A stretch of 64,000 nucleotides of DNA from an uncultured Pseudomonadales bacterium (GTDB lineage Bacteria; Pseudomonadota; Gammaproteobacteria; Pseudomonadales; Pseudohongiellaceae), in the NCBI GenBank assembly GCA_905478195.1, contig CAJQHM010000014.1, positions 62,001-126,000 of the forward strand, in the 5' to 3' direction. A program made the position numbers and the translations under genes. The number at the start of each line of letters is the position of its first letter. Positions within the stretch are counted from its first letter, which is position 1. Positions 16,613 to 24,959 of this stretch are shown here, piece by piece. The notes under the pieces were generated by a model. The model was not told where the DNA came from. It saw only the letters and a program-made list of their open reading frames with translations, and searched no databases.

Positions 16613-18376
16613 ATGCCAGAATCCAGTACCTCCTTACTCGTCAAAGCCTCTTCTTTTCTAAAGCCTTATACGAAGCAGATCATCATAGCGTCTATTGCGT
16701 TGGTTTTTACCGCGGCGCTAACCCTAGGTCTCGTTCAGTATGTAAGAATCATCGTCGACCGAGGCTTTGTCGAGGGCTCGACTGAATCGCTCAACACGGC
16801 AATAGTAGGCTTCCTCGTTGTCGCCCTCTTGCAGGCGGTGGGAACTTTTGCTCGGTTCTATTGGGTCTCCTGGCTTGGCGAGCGGGTAACCGCCGATATT
16901 CGCAAGGCGGTGTATTCCCATATCATCGATCTGCATCCCGGATATTTCGAGGATAATCTAAGCGGCGAGATTCAGTCGCGCATCACGACCGATACTACCC
17001 TCATACAATCCGTCATCGGTTCCTCTGCCTCGATTGCGCTGCGTAATCTGTTGATGATGGTTGGCGGCACCATCTTTCTCTTTATAACAAACCCAAAACT
17101 GACCAGCGTAGTCATGATCTGTATACCGCTGGTGATTGGGCCAATCCTGTTCTTCGGCAGGAAAGTGAGGGTGCTATCGAGAAGCAGTCAGGATGAGATT
17201 GCCAATGTAGGTGCCTATGTCGGTGAGAGCATTCAGCAGATCAAGACGGTTCAGGCCTATAATCATCAGACTCATGATGATAGAAAATTCTCTGACCATG
17301 TAGAGACGGCCTTCGATGTGGCTCTGCGCCGCATCATGATGCGTTCTTTCCTTATAACAATTGTTATAACTTTAGTTTTTGGCGCGCTCGCAGCAATGAT
17401 CTGGGTCGGGGGTCAAGACGTTATCAATGGAACGATGTCGGCGGGTGAGCTGACGGCATTCGTGGCCTATGCGGTGCTGGTGGCATCTGCTGTAGGGGCG
17501 ATAAGTCAGGTTATCAGTGAGTTGCAGAGAGCGGCCGGCGCTATGGAGAGATTGATGGAGCTGCTGGAGGCCAAGAATGAAATCATGGCACCAGAAAAGC
17601 CACTGCAGTTAAATGGTGAGTTCAAGGGCCTGATATCCCTGGAGGCTGTAACCTTTTCCTATCCATCACGACCCGAGACCCCGGCGCTGGACAATGTCAC
17701 TCTGCGTATTCTGCCGGGGGAGAGCGTAGCTCTAGTAGGGCCTTCTGGTGCAGGCAAGTCGACCCTGTTCGATCTGGTGTTGCGCTTCTACGACCCGCAA
17801 GCTGGAAGCTTGGCCCTCGATGGCATCGACATTCGAGAACTCGATCCGCAGGAACTGCGCAGTCATATCGCCATTGTGTCGCAGCAGCCAACCATGTTCA
17901 CCGGTAATGTTTGGGACAATATTCGCTACGGCAGGCCCGATGCAAGTGACGATGAGGTGCGCGAAGCAGCAGAATCAGCCTTCGCCAGCGAGTTCATCGA
18001 GAAGTTACCCGAGGGCTTTGACAGCTATTTGGGCGAGTCCGGAATTCGTCTCTCAGGTGGCCAGAAGCAGCGCATCGCGATAGCGCGTGCGATTCTGAAA
18101 GATCCAGAAATCTTATTACTCGACGAGGCTACGAGTGCGCTGGACGCCGAGAGTGAACGCAAGGTGCAGATGGCTCTGGAAAAGCTCATGGTCAATCGAA
18201 CCTCCTTGGTCATTGCACATCGCCTTGCAACTGTCATGAACGTCAGCAGGATAGCCGTGCTGGATTCTGGTAAGTTAATCGCGCAGGGTTCTCATAAGGA
18301 GTTGCTCCTCGAGAGTGAGCTGTATGCGAATCTGGCGAAGCTGCAGTTCTCGGCCAATTCCGATCACGTGAGTTAA
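16613..18376 (+). CDS. MsbA-like ABC exporter (fused permease and ATPase)
   Basis: The 587-residue half-transporter has an N-terminal membrane domain of six helices (about 1-310) and a C-terminal nucleotide-binding domain. Visible ATPase motifs are Walker A GPSGAGKST, the signature LSGGQKQRIAIARA, Walker B ILLLDEATSALD and the H-loop AHRLATV. The pattern matches the ABCB/MsbA-type lipid or multidrug exporters, working as a homodimer in the inner membrane. Without lpxK or other lipid A genes next to it I do not call it msbA. The DUF1415 gene follows 22 bases later on the same strand. Confidence 0.9.
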   Translation: MPESSTSLLVKASSFLKPYTKQIIIASIALVFTAALTLGLVQYVRIIVDRGFVEGSTESLNTAIVGFLVVALLQAVGTFARFYWVSWLGERVTADIRKAVYSHIIDLHPGYFEDNLSGEIQSRITTDTTLIQSVIGSSASIALRNLLMMVGGTIFLFITNPKLTSVVMICIPLVIGPILFFGRKVRVLSRSSQDEIANVGAYVGESIQQIKTVQAYNHQTHDDRKFSDHVETAFDVALRRIMMRSFLITIVITLVFGALAAMIWVGGQDVINGTMSAGELTAFVAYAVLVASAVGAISQVISELQRAAGAMERLMELLEAKNEIMAPEKPLQLNGEFKGLISLEAVTFSYPSRPETPALDNVTLRILPGESVALVGPSGAGKSTLFDLVLRFYDPQAGSLALDGIDIRELDPQELRSHIAIVSQQPTMFTGNVWDNIRYGRPDASDDEVREAAESAFASEFIEKLPEGFDSYLGESGIRLSGGQKQRIAIARAILKDPEILLLDEATSALDAESERKVQMALEKLMVNRTSLVIAHRLATVMNVSRIAVLDSGKLIAQGSHKELLLESELYANLAKLQFSANSDHVS

Positions 18377-18398
18377 ACAAGCTAGCAGAGGGCTTCAT

Positions 18399-18938
18399 TT
18401 GAATTCGAATGAATACATTGATGCGGTTCGTTATTGGCTGGAATCTTTCGTCGTCGAACTAAATCTTTGTCCCTTCGCGAAGCGAGAGCTGGTGAAAGAT
18501 CGCGTTCGATTCTCGACTACCTCCGCCGAATCACTCGAATCCCTGTTGGCTGATCTATTGCTGGAGATGCAGCTACTCGAGAGCGACCCTGAGATAGAAA
18601 CGACCCTCCTCATCCATCCCAATGCCATGCAGGAATTCGCGGACTATAATCAGTTTCTCGATTTGGTGGATGCACTCATCGAACAAGAGGGTTATACGGG
18701 AGTGTTTCAGGTTGCCAGCTTCCACCCCAACTATCAGTTCGCCGAGACCGCAACCGATGCAGCTGAAAACTACAGCAATCGATCTCCCTACCCACTTCTG
18801 CATATCTTGAGAGAGGCGAGTGTTGAGCGGGAGATAGTTAACTATCCCGGTGTCGATGAGATTGGGCAGCGTAATATTCGCCTGTTACGAGAGTTGGGCG
18901 TGGCGAGACTAAAGACCCTACTGCGACAGGGTGAATAG
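18399..18938 (+). CDS. DUF1415 family protein
   Basis: The protein has 179 residues, with a TTG start at 18399 and AGAGGG five bases upstream; no in-frame ATG fits the family N-terminus. The conserved segments are ESFVVELNLCPFAKRE, LLIHPNAMQEFADYNQFLDLVD, VASFHPNYQFAET, NRSPYPLLHILREASVE and the final RLKTLL. DUF1415 is widespread in gammaproteobacteria and has no established function; the LCPFA Cys and the FHPxYxF His suggest metal or redox chemistry, which is inference. It probably shares a transcript with the ABC exporter. Confidence 0.85.
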   Translation: MNSNEYIDAVRYWLESFVVELNLCPFAKRELVKDRVRFSTTSAESLESLLADLLLEMQLLESDPEIETTLLIHPNAMQEFADYNQFLDLVDALIEQEGYTGVFQVASFHPNYQFAETATDAAENYSNRSPYPLLHILREASVEREIVNYPGVDEIGQRNIRLLRELGVARLKTLLRQGE

Positions 18939-19039
18939 GATGATTAATTGTCCCCGCCTCGCGATATCGTTGGACAATTTGTGCCGGCCTTTATTAGGAT
19001 GAAGCCTCTACTTTCGTGACACTGAATTGAGGTGGCATC

Positions 19040-21688
19040 ATCGACAATCTCCGCGACAACAGCATCCGTAAGCTAAAGACCAGCTCCTCCAACTATAAAT
19101 ACTATAGCCTGGAGTCCCTGCAAGAATCAGGGTTCGAGGGCATAGCATCTCTTCCTGTCTCCATAAAAATACTGCTGGAGAACCTATTGCGCCACTATGA
19201 TGGCGAAGTCGTGACCAGGAAGCACATCGAGAAGCTTGCCGACTGGGAGAATTCACAACACAGTAGTGAAGAGATTATGTTTCTGCCTGTTCGCGTGCTA
19301 ATGCAGGACTTCACCGGCGTGCCCGCTGTAGTGGATCTGGCGGCGATGCGCGATGCCGTAGCCAGAGGAGGCAAGGATCCTTCGCTCATCAACCCTACCA
19401 ACCCGGTGGATCTGGTCATCGATCACTCGGTCATGGTCGACAAGTTTGCTGTCGATTCGGCCTATCGCGAGAATGTGAAGATTGAGATGCAGCGCAATCG
19501 TGAGCGCTATCAATTCCTGCGCTGGGGGCAGACCGCTTTCGATAACTTTCGCGTAGTGCCTCCCGGTACCGGTATCTGTCATCAGGTTAATTTGGAATAC
19601 CTCGCCAAATCCGTTTGGCAGGGGGAGATCGATGGCGAGCTCTTCGCCTACCCCGATACGCTAGTCGGTACGGACAGCCACACCACCATGATCAATGGCC
19701 TAGCCGTTCTCGGTTGGGGTGTGGGTGGCATCGAAGCTGAGGCGGCAATGCTTGGGCAGCCCCTGTCTATGAATATTCCTCAGGTTGTAGGCTTTAAGTT
19801 GGAAGGAGATCTGGCCGAGGGTATTACCGCGACAGATCTGGTACTTACGATTACCGAGATGCTCAGAGAGCATGGCGTGGTGGGAAAGTTTGTCGAGTTC
19901 TATGGCGCGGGATTGGACAATCTGAGTCTGGCAGATCGCGCTACTATCGCTAATATGACGCCAGAATATGGTGCCACGTGTAGTTTTTTTTCGGTAGACC
20001 AGAAGACACTGGACTATCTAACGCTTACCGGACGAGACGAGCAATTGGTAGAACTGGTGGAAGCCTATAGCAAGGCTCAGGGTCTGTGGCGTGATGATGA
20101 TGTTACTGTGAACTACTCTAGCGAGCTGAGTCTCAACATGGGCAAAGTGGTGCCTTGCCTCGCCGGCCCGAAGCGTCCACAGGATCGAGTGCCGGTTACC
20201 GATCTGGCAAGTCGCTTTCAGAGAGAATTTGATCTTGCCAAGCCTAGGTCGGTAGCCGTCACCGGCGAAGACTACGACTTGGAAGAAGGTGCCGTGGTCA
20301 TTGCGGCAATCACATCCTGCACAAACACATCGAATCCCGAGGTTATGATGGCCGCCGGTCTAATGGCGAAAAAGGCTCTGGAGAAGGGCTTGCAGAGGAA
20401 GCCCTGGGTCAAGACATCGCTGGCGCCGGGTTCCAAGGTTGTATCGGAATACCTGCAGCAGGCGGGATTGCAGCAGTCGCTGGACGATCTTGGCTTTAAC
20501 CTGGTGGGCTACGGCTGCACGACCTGTATCGGTAATTCTGGCCCGCTGCCGGAGCCGATCGACGCGGCAATTGCCGAGAACGATCTAACAGTGTGTTCGG
20601 TGCTTTCCGGAAACAGAAACTTCGAGGGCCGGATTCATCAGCGCGTCAAGGCGAACTGGCTGGCCTCGCCACCGCTGGTGGTTGCCTACGCACTCGCTGG
20701 CAGCGTTAATGTCGATATTAGTTCGGAACCACTGGGTGAGAATGCCGCCGGAGAGTCTATCTATCTGAAAGACATCTGGCCCAGCAACGAAGAGATAGCC
20801 GAGGCGGTGAAATTGGTACGCAGACAGATGTTCGATTCTGGCTACAGCGAAGTCTTCGACGGCGACGAGCAATGGAATAGCTTGCCGATAGAGCCTCAGA
20901 AGACCTACTCGTGGCAGCAAGACTCTACCTATATACGCAATCCTCCCTTCTTTGATCCGTCGATTACCGAGGCGGCTGGCGATATCTTATCGGCGAGTAT
21001 ATTGGCGGTTTTGGGAGACTCGGTGACAACAGACCATATATCCCCGGCTGGATCGATAGCGCAGGACAGTCCGGCTGGTGACTATCTGAGGTCTCACGGG
21101 GTGGAGAAAGCGCAGTTCAATTCCTATGGGTCGAGACGCGGCAATCATGAAGTCATGATGCGCGGCACGTTTGCCAATATTCGTATCAAAAATGAGATGC
21201 TAGCGGGCATAGAGGGTGGCTATACCCATATGGCTGGCGAGACGGCGGCGCTGCCGATCTATGACGCCGCCATGCAATACCAGCAGAGAGACACGGCGCT
21301 GGTAGTCGTTGCGGGGAAGGAATATGGCACTGGGTCCAGTCGTGACTGGGCGGCGAAGGGCACGCGCCTGCTTGGCGTGCGTGCGGTAATTGCCGAAAGC
21401 TTCGAGCGAATCCATCGCTCCAACCTGGCTGGTATGGGCGTTTTGCCACTGCAATTTATCGATGGTGTCGATCGCAAGTCGCTCACGCTCAGTGGTAATG
21501 AACAGATTAGCCTAATCGGTCTGGCGAAGGTCGTATCAGGCATGAAGGTTATGATGGAAGTGAAGTATGTGGACGGAACTACCGCGTCATGTGAGTTACT
21601 ATGCAGGCTGGATACCGAGTTAGAAGTTCAGTACTTCAATAGCGGAGGCATAATGCCATTCGTGGTGAATAAGTTATTGAGATCATAG
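19040..21688 (+). CDS. acnA: Aconitate hydratase A with non-canonical start
   Basis: Aconitase of the AcnA/IRP type, converting citrate to isocitrate in the TCA cycle. [4Fe-4S] cysteines are in ITSCTNTSNP and GYGCTTCIGNSGP. VCSVLSGNRNFEGR and the C-terminal swivel-domain motif GSSRDWAAKG are also present. Conserved N-terminal residues (a KYYSLESL segment, then SLPVSIKILLENLLRH) lie upstream of the first usual start codon, TTG 19187. The frame is closed by TGA at 19028-19030, and no ATG, GTG or TTG lies between. GAGGTGG at 19029-19035 places an ATC at 19040 (or 19037) at ribosome-site distance, giving 882 residues, close to the family length of about 890. A one-base indel after GTG 19032 is the alternative. 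Confidence 0.93.
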   Translation: MDNLRDNSIRKLKTSSSNYKYYSLESLQESGFEGIASLPVSIKILLENLLRHYDGEVVTRKHIEKLADWENSQHSSEEIMFLPVRVLMQDFTGVPAVVDLAAMRDAVARGGKDPSLINPTNPVDLVIDHSVMVDKFAVDSAYRENVKIEMQRNRERYQFLRWGQTAFDNFRVVPPGTGICHQVNLEYLAKSVWQGEIDGELFAYPDTLVGTDSHTTMINGLAVLGWGVGGIEAEAAMLGQPLSMNIPQVVGFKLEGDLAEGITATDLVLTITEMLREHGVVGKFVEFYGAGLDNLSLADRATIANMTPEYGATCSFFSVDQKTLDYLTLTGRDEQLVELVEAYSKAQGLWRDDDVTVNYSSELSLNMGKVVPCLAGPKRPQDRVPVTDLASRFQREFDLAKPRSVAVTGEDYDLEEGAVVIAAITSCTNTSNPEVMMAAGLMAKKALEKGLQRKPWVKTSLAPGSKVVSEYLQQAGLQQSLDDLGFNLVGYGCTTCIGNSGPLPEPIDAAIAENDLTVCSVLSGNRNFEGRIHQRVKANWLASPPLVVAYALAGSVNVDISSEPLGENAAGESIYLKDIWPSNEEIAEAVKLVRRQMFDSGYSEVFDGDEQWNSLPIEPQKTYSWQQDSTYIRNPPFFDPSITEAAGDILSASILAVLGDSVTTDHISPAGSIAQDSPAGDYLRSHGVEKAQFNSYGSRRGNHEVMMRGTFANIRIKNEMLAGIEGGYTHMAGETAALPIYDAAMQYQQRDTALVVVAGKEYGTGSSRDWAAKGTRLLGVRAVIAESFERIHRSNLAGMGVLPLQFIDGVDRKSLTLSGNEQISLIGLAKVVSGMKVMMEVKYVDGTTASCELLCRLDTELEVQYFNSGGIMPFVVNKLLRS

Positions 21689-21756
21689 GCGGCAACGATG
21701 CGTTCTTACTGTGAAGTTAATGCGCGAATCTGCGTTCTCATCTTGGTCGTGATTTC

Positions 21757-23103
21757 ATGACCGCATCGCTGCTGCCAGAGGACGATGTTACGCGCTATCA
21801 GCCACTCGCTGCACGTCTGCGCCCGCTCAATCTAGGAGAATTCGTCGGGCAGGAACACCTGCTTAGCCCGGGTAAGTCCATTTTTGAAGCGATACAGAAC
21901 AAGCTTCCTCACTCGATGATTCTCTGGGGGCCGCCCGGTGTAGGCAAGACGACGCTCGCTAAGATTATCGCCGCTACCTGCGATTACCATTTCGAATCGC
22001 TGTCGGCGGTGCTCGATGGGGTAAAGGAAATTCGAGCGACCATCGAGCGCGCCAAGTTTCATCAGGCAGGTGGCACTAGCCAGACCATCCTCTTCGTCGA
22101 CGAGGTGCACAGGTTTAACAAGGCGCAGCAAGACGCATTCCTCCCACACATAGAGAACGGCACCGTGTTGTTCATCGGGGCTACTACCGAGAATCCTTCC
22201 TTCGAACTGAACAACGCCTTGCTGTCCAGAGCTAGAGTCTATCTGTTAAAGCCGTTGACCGAGGATGATCTGCTCGGGGTTATCGACCATGCTTTGCAGG
22301 ACACGGAGCGCGGGCTGGGCGCATTAAACCTGAAATTAAGTGAGTCGCAGCGAAACATGTTGGCGCGTGCCGGCGATGGCGATGCGCGTCGCGTTCTGAA
22401 TTATCTCGAAGTGTTAAGCGACATGTCCGAGTTAGTGGAGGGCAGAAGGCAAATTGCAGACGGGCATATTCAGCAGGTCCTGGAAGAGGGCAGCCGTCGT
22501 TTCGATAAGGGGGGCGACAGCTTCTATGAGCAGATATCGGCACTGCACAAGGCGGTGCGGGGTTCGTCACCCGACGCAGCCCTGTATTGGCTGGCGCGCA
22601 TGTTAGATGGCGGCTGCGATCCGGTCTATCTGGCGCGGCGATTGGTGCGCATGGCATCGGAAGATATTGGAATCGCCGACCCAAGAGCGCTGCCACTAAC
22701 ACTGAGTTGTTGGGATACCTTTACGCGGCTGGGCAGTCCGGAGGGGGAGTTAGCCCTGGCACAGGCGACGGTCTATTTAGCCAGCGCTCCGAAGAGCAAC
22801 GCCGTTTATGTCGCATTCAATGCGGCGAAGCAGGCGGTAAGCCAGAATGGAAGTTTGGAAGTGCCGCTGCATCTACGCAATGCCAGTACCTCGCTGACCA
22901 AATCACTGGGCTATGGTGATGAGTACCGCTATGCCCATGATGAGGAGAACGGTTTCGCCGCGGGTGAAAATTATTTTCCGCCGCAGTTGCAGGACGAGCA
23001 GTTCTATTTTCCAAGAAACAGCGGTCTGGAAACCCGCATCAAGGAGAAGCTGGATGCCTATCGTTCGCTGAATGAGCAGTCCGGTAATAAACGCTACGAC
23101 TAG
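21757..23103 (+). CDS. rarA: Replication-associated recombination protein A (RarA/MgsA)
   Basis: A 448-residue AAA+ ATPase. The N-terminus (LAARLRPLNLGEFVGQEHLL) and ATPase motifs GPPGVGKTT (Walker A), ILFVDEVHRFNK (Walker B) and GATTENPSFELN (sensor 1) are those of the RarA/MgsA/WRNIP1 clamp-loader-like family. The C-terminal helical part contains RLVRMASEDIG, typical of the tetramerisation domain. It acts at stalled replication forks with SSB. The ATG lies 68 bases after acnA; in many gammaproteobacteria rarA follows lolA and ftsK, so the neighbourhood here differs. Confidence 0.93.
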   Translation: MTASLLPEDDVTRYQPLAARLRPLNLGEFVGQEHLLSPGKSIFEAIQNKLPHSMILWGPPGVGKTTLAKIIAATCDYHFESLSAVLDGVKEIRATIERAKFHQAGGTSQTILFVDEVHRFNKAQQDAFLPHIENGTVLFIGATTENPSFELNNALLSRARVYLLKPLTEDDLLGVIDHALQDTERGLGALNLKLSESQRNMLARAGDGDARRVLNYLEVLSDMSELVEGRRQIADGHIQQVLEEGSRRFDKGGDSFYEQISALHKAVRGSSPDAALYWLARMLDGGCDPVYLARRLVRMASEDIGIADPRALPLTLSCWDTFTRLGSPEGELALAQATVYLASAPKSNAVYVAFNAAKQAVSQNGSLEVPLHLRNASTSLTKSLGYGDEYRYAHDEENGFAAGENYFPPQLQDEQFYFPRNSGLETRIKEKLDAYRSLNEQSGNKRYD

Positions 23104-23196
23104 CAGACACGGCTGCTATTGATAGTGTAATTGACAGTGCAATTTACTGTGGTTAAGGTTGATTACTCGGCACAAATACTAAAAAAGTGGAAAGAC

Positions 23197-23574
23197 ATGA
23201 ATACCAGGCTGTCCAGAATACTCATTATTATGTCAATCGCCGGGCTGCTCAATGCCTGCTCGAGCATTGCCAGTCAAGATCCCCGGTTCGATGGCCAGTT
23301 TAGGCCTCCCGTCGTTACTAGCAGTGTTGCTGAAGCGGATATGATGGCTAAGTGGTCGCGAAGCTGCGCCCTGTGTCATATCACCGGCGAAGCGGGTGCC
23401 CCGGTCGTGGGCGATAGAAGCGATTGGCAACAACGTTTAGCGAAGGGAGAGGAAGCCATTCTCGACAATGTGATAAAGGGTTTTAATTCCATGCCGCCTC
23501 TTGGCTATTGCATGGCCTGTGAGGTGTCGGATTTTCGCGCGATGGTCGCCTATATGGCGGGAGTCGATCGATGA
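23197..23574 (+). CDS. Lipoprotein cytochrome c5-type electron carrier
   Basis: The protein has 125 residues from ATG 23197, which starts a lipoprotein signal with lipobox LNAC (Cys21). The heme site is C57-A-L-C60-H61. Met99 in MPP is the likely axial ligand, and Cys105/Cys108 in GYCMAC match the disulfide found near the C-terminus of cytochrome c5 proteins, followed by the usual SDFRAMVAYM helix. The protein would be anchored in a membrane facing the periplasm and carry single electrons. Its TGA overlaps the ATG of the next gene (ATGA at 23571-23574), so it probably accepts electrons from that flavoprotein. Confidence 0.85.
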   Translation: MNTRLSRILIIMSIAGLLNACSSIASQDPRFDGQFRPPVVTSSVAEADMMAKWSRSCALCHITGEAGAPVVGDRSDWQQRLAKGEEAILDNVIKGFNSMPPLGYCMACEVSDFRAMVAYMAGVDR

Positions 23575-24938
23575 AAAAAATCTCACGACGCTCTTTTCTG
23601 GCATCCAGTGTCAAGGCTGCGATGTTTAGTGGCTTCGCTGCAAAGGGCGGGGCCTTCGCGCAATCAGCCTCTTGGAGTAACTGGTCCGGTGGTCAGACCT
23701 GTCAGCCCGCTGGACGCTATGATATTAGCAGCGAGCAGCAACTCACTAGTCTCCTCAGAAATACCCTGGGCCCTATTCGGCCCGTGGGGTCAGGTCACTC
23801 ATTTAGTGCGCTGGTGCCCACAGACGGGCATCTCGTCGTTATAGATCAGTTGAGCGGTATCCTGGATTCAGATGCGCAGACGAAGCAGGTAACTCTGGGT
23901 GCTGGATCGCGTCTGGGCGACCTTGGGGCGCAGCTAGAGGCGATTGGGCAGGGCATGATCAATCTGCCCGATATCGACAGACAGACCGTCGCCGGCGCCA
24001 TCGCTACCGGCACTCACGGCACCGGCGTAACCCTGCAAGCGCTGTCGTCCTTCATTACCTCACTGCGTCTTATCACGCCTAACGGCAACGTCATGGACAT
24101 TGACTCCAGCGACGAAGACTTGCTGCATGCTGCTCGTGTAAACGTAGGGGCGTTGGGCATAGTGACGCAGGTAACGATGCAGAACCGTGAATCTTATAAA
24201 CTAAAGAAGCGTGAGTGGGCAGCACCCACCGAAGATATTCTTGCCAATTTCGATGAGCTTGCGGCAAGCCACAGACATTTCGAAATCTTCCCTCTGGTAT
24301 ATTCCGATTATTCTTTGGTGCTCTCTATCGATGAGACCGATGAGCCTATAGGGCAGAGCGAAGTAGAGGAAGAGCCCAGCGACGATGCGTCCATCGCCGA
24401 GTCACTAGGTCTTAGCGACAATCCCACTCCTGCCGAGCGACTGCGGCTGTCCAATGCTACGGCGTCACGTATTCAGCCCACCGAGGCGGTAGATGTGTCC
24501 CATAAGATACTTTCCAATGTACGTAATAGTCGCTTCAACGAGATGGAGTATTCGGTGCCGGCGGAGGTTGGAGCCGAATGTCTGAGAGAGATTCTGAAGA
24601 CGATATACGACGAGGCTATCGATGTGCAGTTCGTGCTCGAGTATCGTTATGTAGGTGCCGATGACGATTGGTTAAGCATGTCCTATGGCGATCACCCCCA
24701 CGCCACGATCTCTATACATCGAACGGCCAGTGCCGATTATCGTCCCTATTTTAACAGAATCGAACCCATTTTCTGGAAGTACGGTGGGCGCCCACACTGG
24801 GGTAAGGTGCATAACCTGACTCATGTGGAGTTGACTGAGCTGTATCCTCGTTTTAAGGATTTCATGGAACTAAGACGAGAGCTAGACCCGCAGGGTAGAA
24901 TGTTGAATCCACACCTGCGTGCCCTGTTTAATGCCTAA
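23571..24938 (+). CDS. Tat-exported FAD-linked lactone-oxidase-like dehydrogenase (ALO family)
   Basis: The 455-residue protein begins with a twin-arginine signal (SRRSFLASS, then hydrophobic to AFA at about 30). A PCMH-type FAD domain follows, with GSGHSFSA in which His76 is at the position of covalent FAD attachment in vanillyl-alcohol/aldonolactone oxidases. AGAIATGTHGTG is the second flavin motif. The C-terminal ALO domain ends with PHWGKVHNL and LDPQGRMLNPHL, as in gulono-, arabinono- and alditol oxidases. An acidic insertion (around residues 262-275) is unusual. Four-base overlap with the cytochrome suggests it works as a dehydrogenase passing electrons to heme. The substrate is likely a sugar lactone or alditol, not determinable. 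Confidence 0.85.
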   Translation: MKKISRRSFLASSVKAAMFSGFAAKGGAFAQSASWSNWSGGQTCQPAGRYDISSEQQLTSLLRNTLGPIRPVGSGHSFSALVPTDGHLVVIDQLSGILDSDAQTKQVTLGAGSRLGDLGAQLEAIGQGMINLPDIDRQTVAGAIATGTHGTGVTLQALSSFITSLRLITPNGNVMDIDSSDEDLLHAARVNVGALGIVTQVTMQNRESYKLKKREWAAPTEDILANFDELAASHRHFEIFPLVYSDYSLVLSIDETDEPIGQSEVEEEPSDDASIAESLGLSDNPTPAERLRLSNATASRIQPTEAVDVSHKILSNVRNSRFNEMEYSVPAEVGAECLREILKTIYDEAIDVQFVLEYRYVGADDDWLSMSYGDHPHATISIHRTASADYRPYFNRIEPIFWKYGGRPHWGKVHNLTHVELTELYPRFKDFMELRRELDPQGRMLNPHLRALFNA

Positions 24939-24959
24939 GCTTACTACACTGACTTAGGC
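24933..24959. terminator. Bidirectional hairpin containing both stop codons of convergent genes
   Basis: GCCTAAG (24933-24939) and CTTAGGC (24953-24959) form a perfect 7-bp stem with a 13-base loop. The TAA stop of the flavoprotein gene (24936-24938) lies in one arm and the TAA stop of the DSD1-type gene (24954-24956, minus strand) lies in the other. No strong T-run follows, so its efficiency as a terminator is uncertain. Confidence 0.5.
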
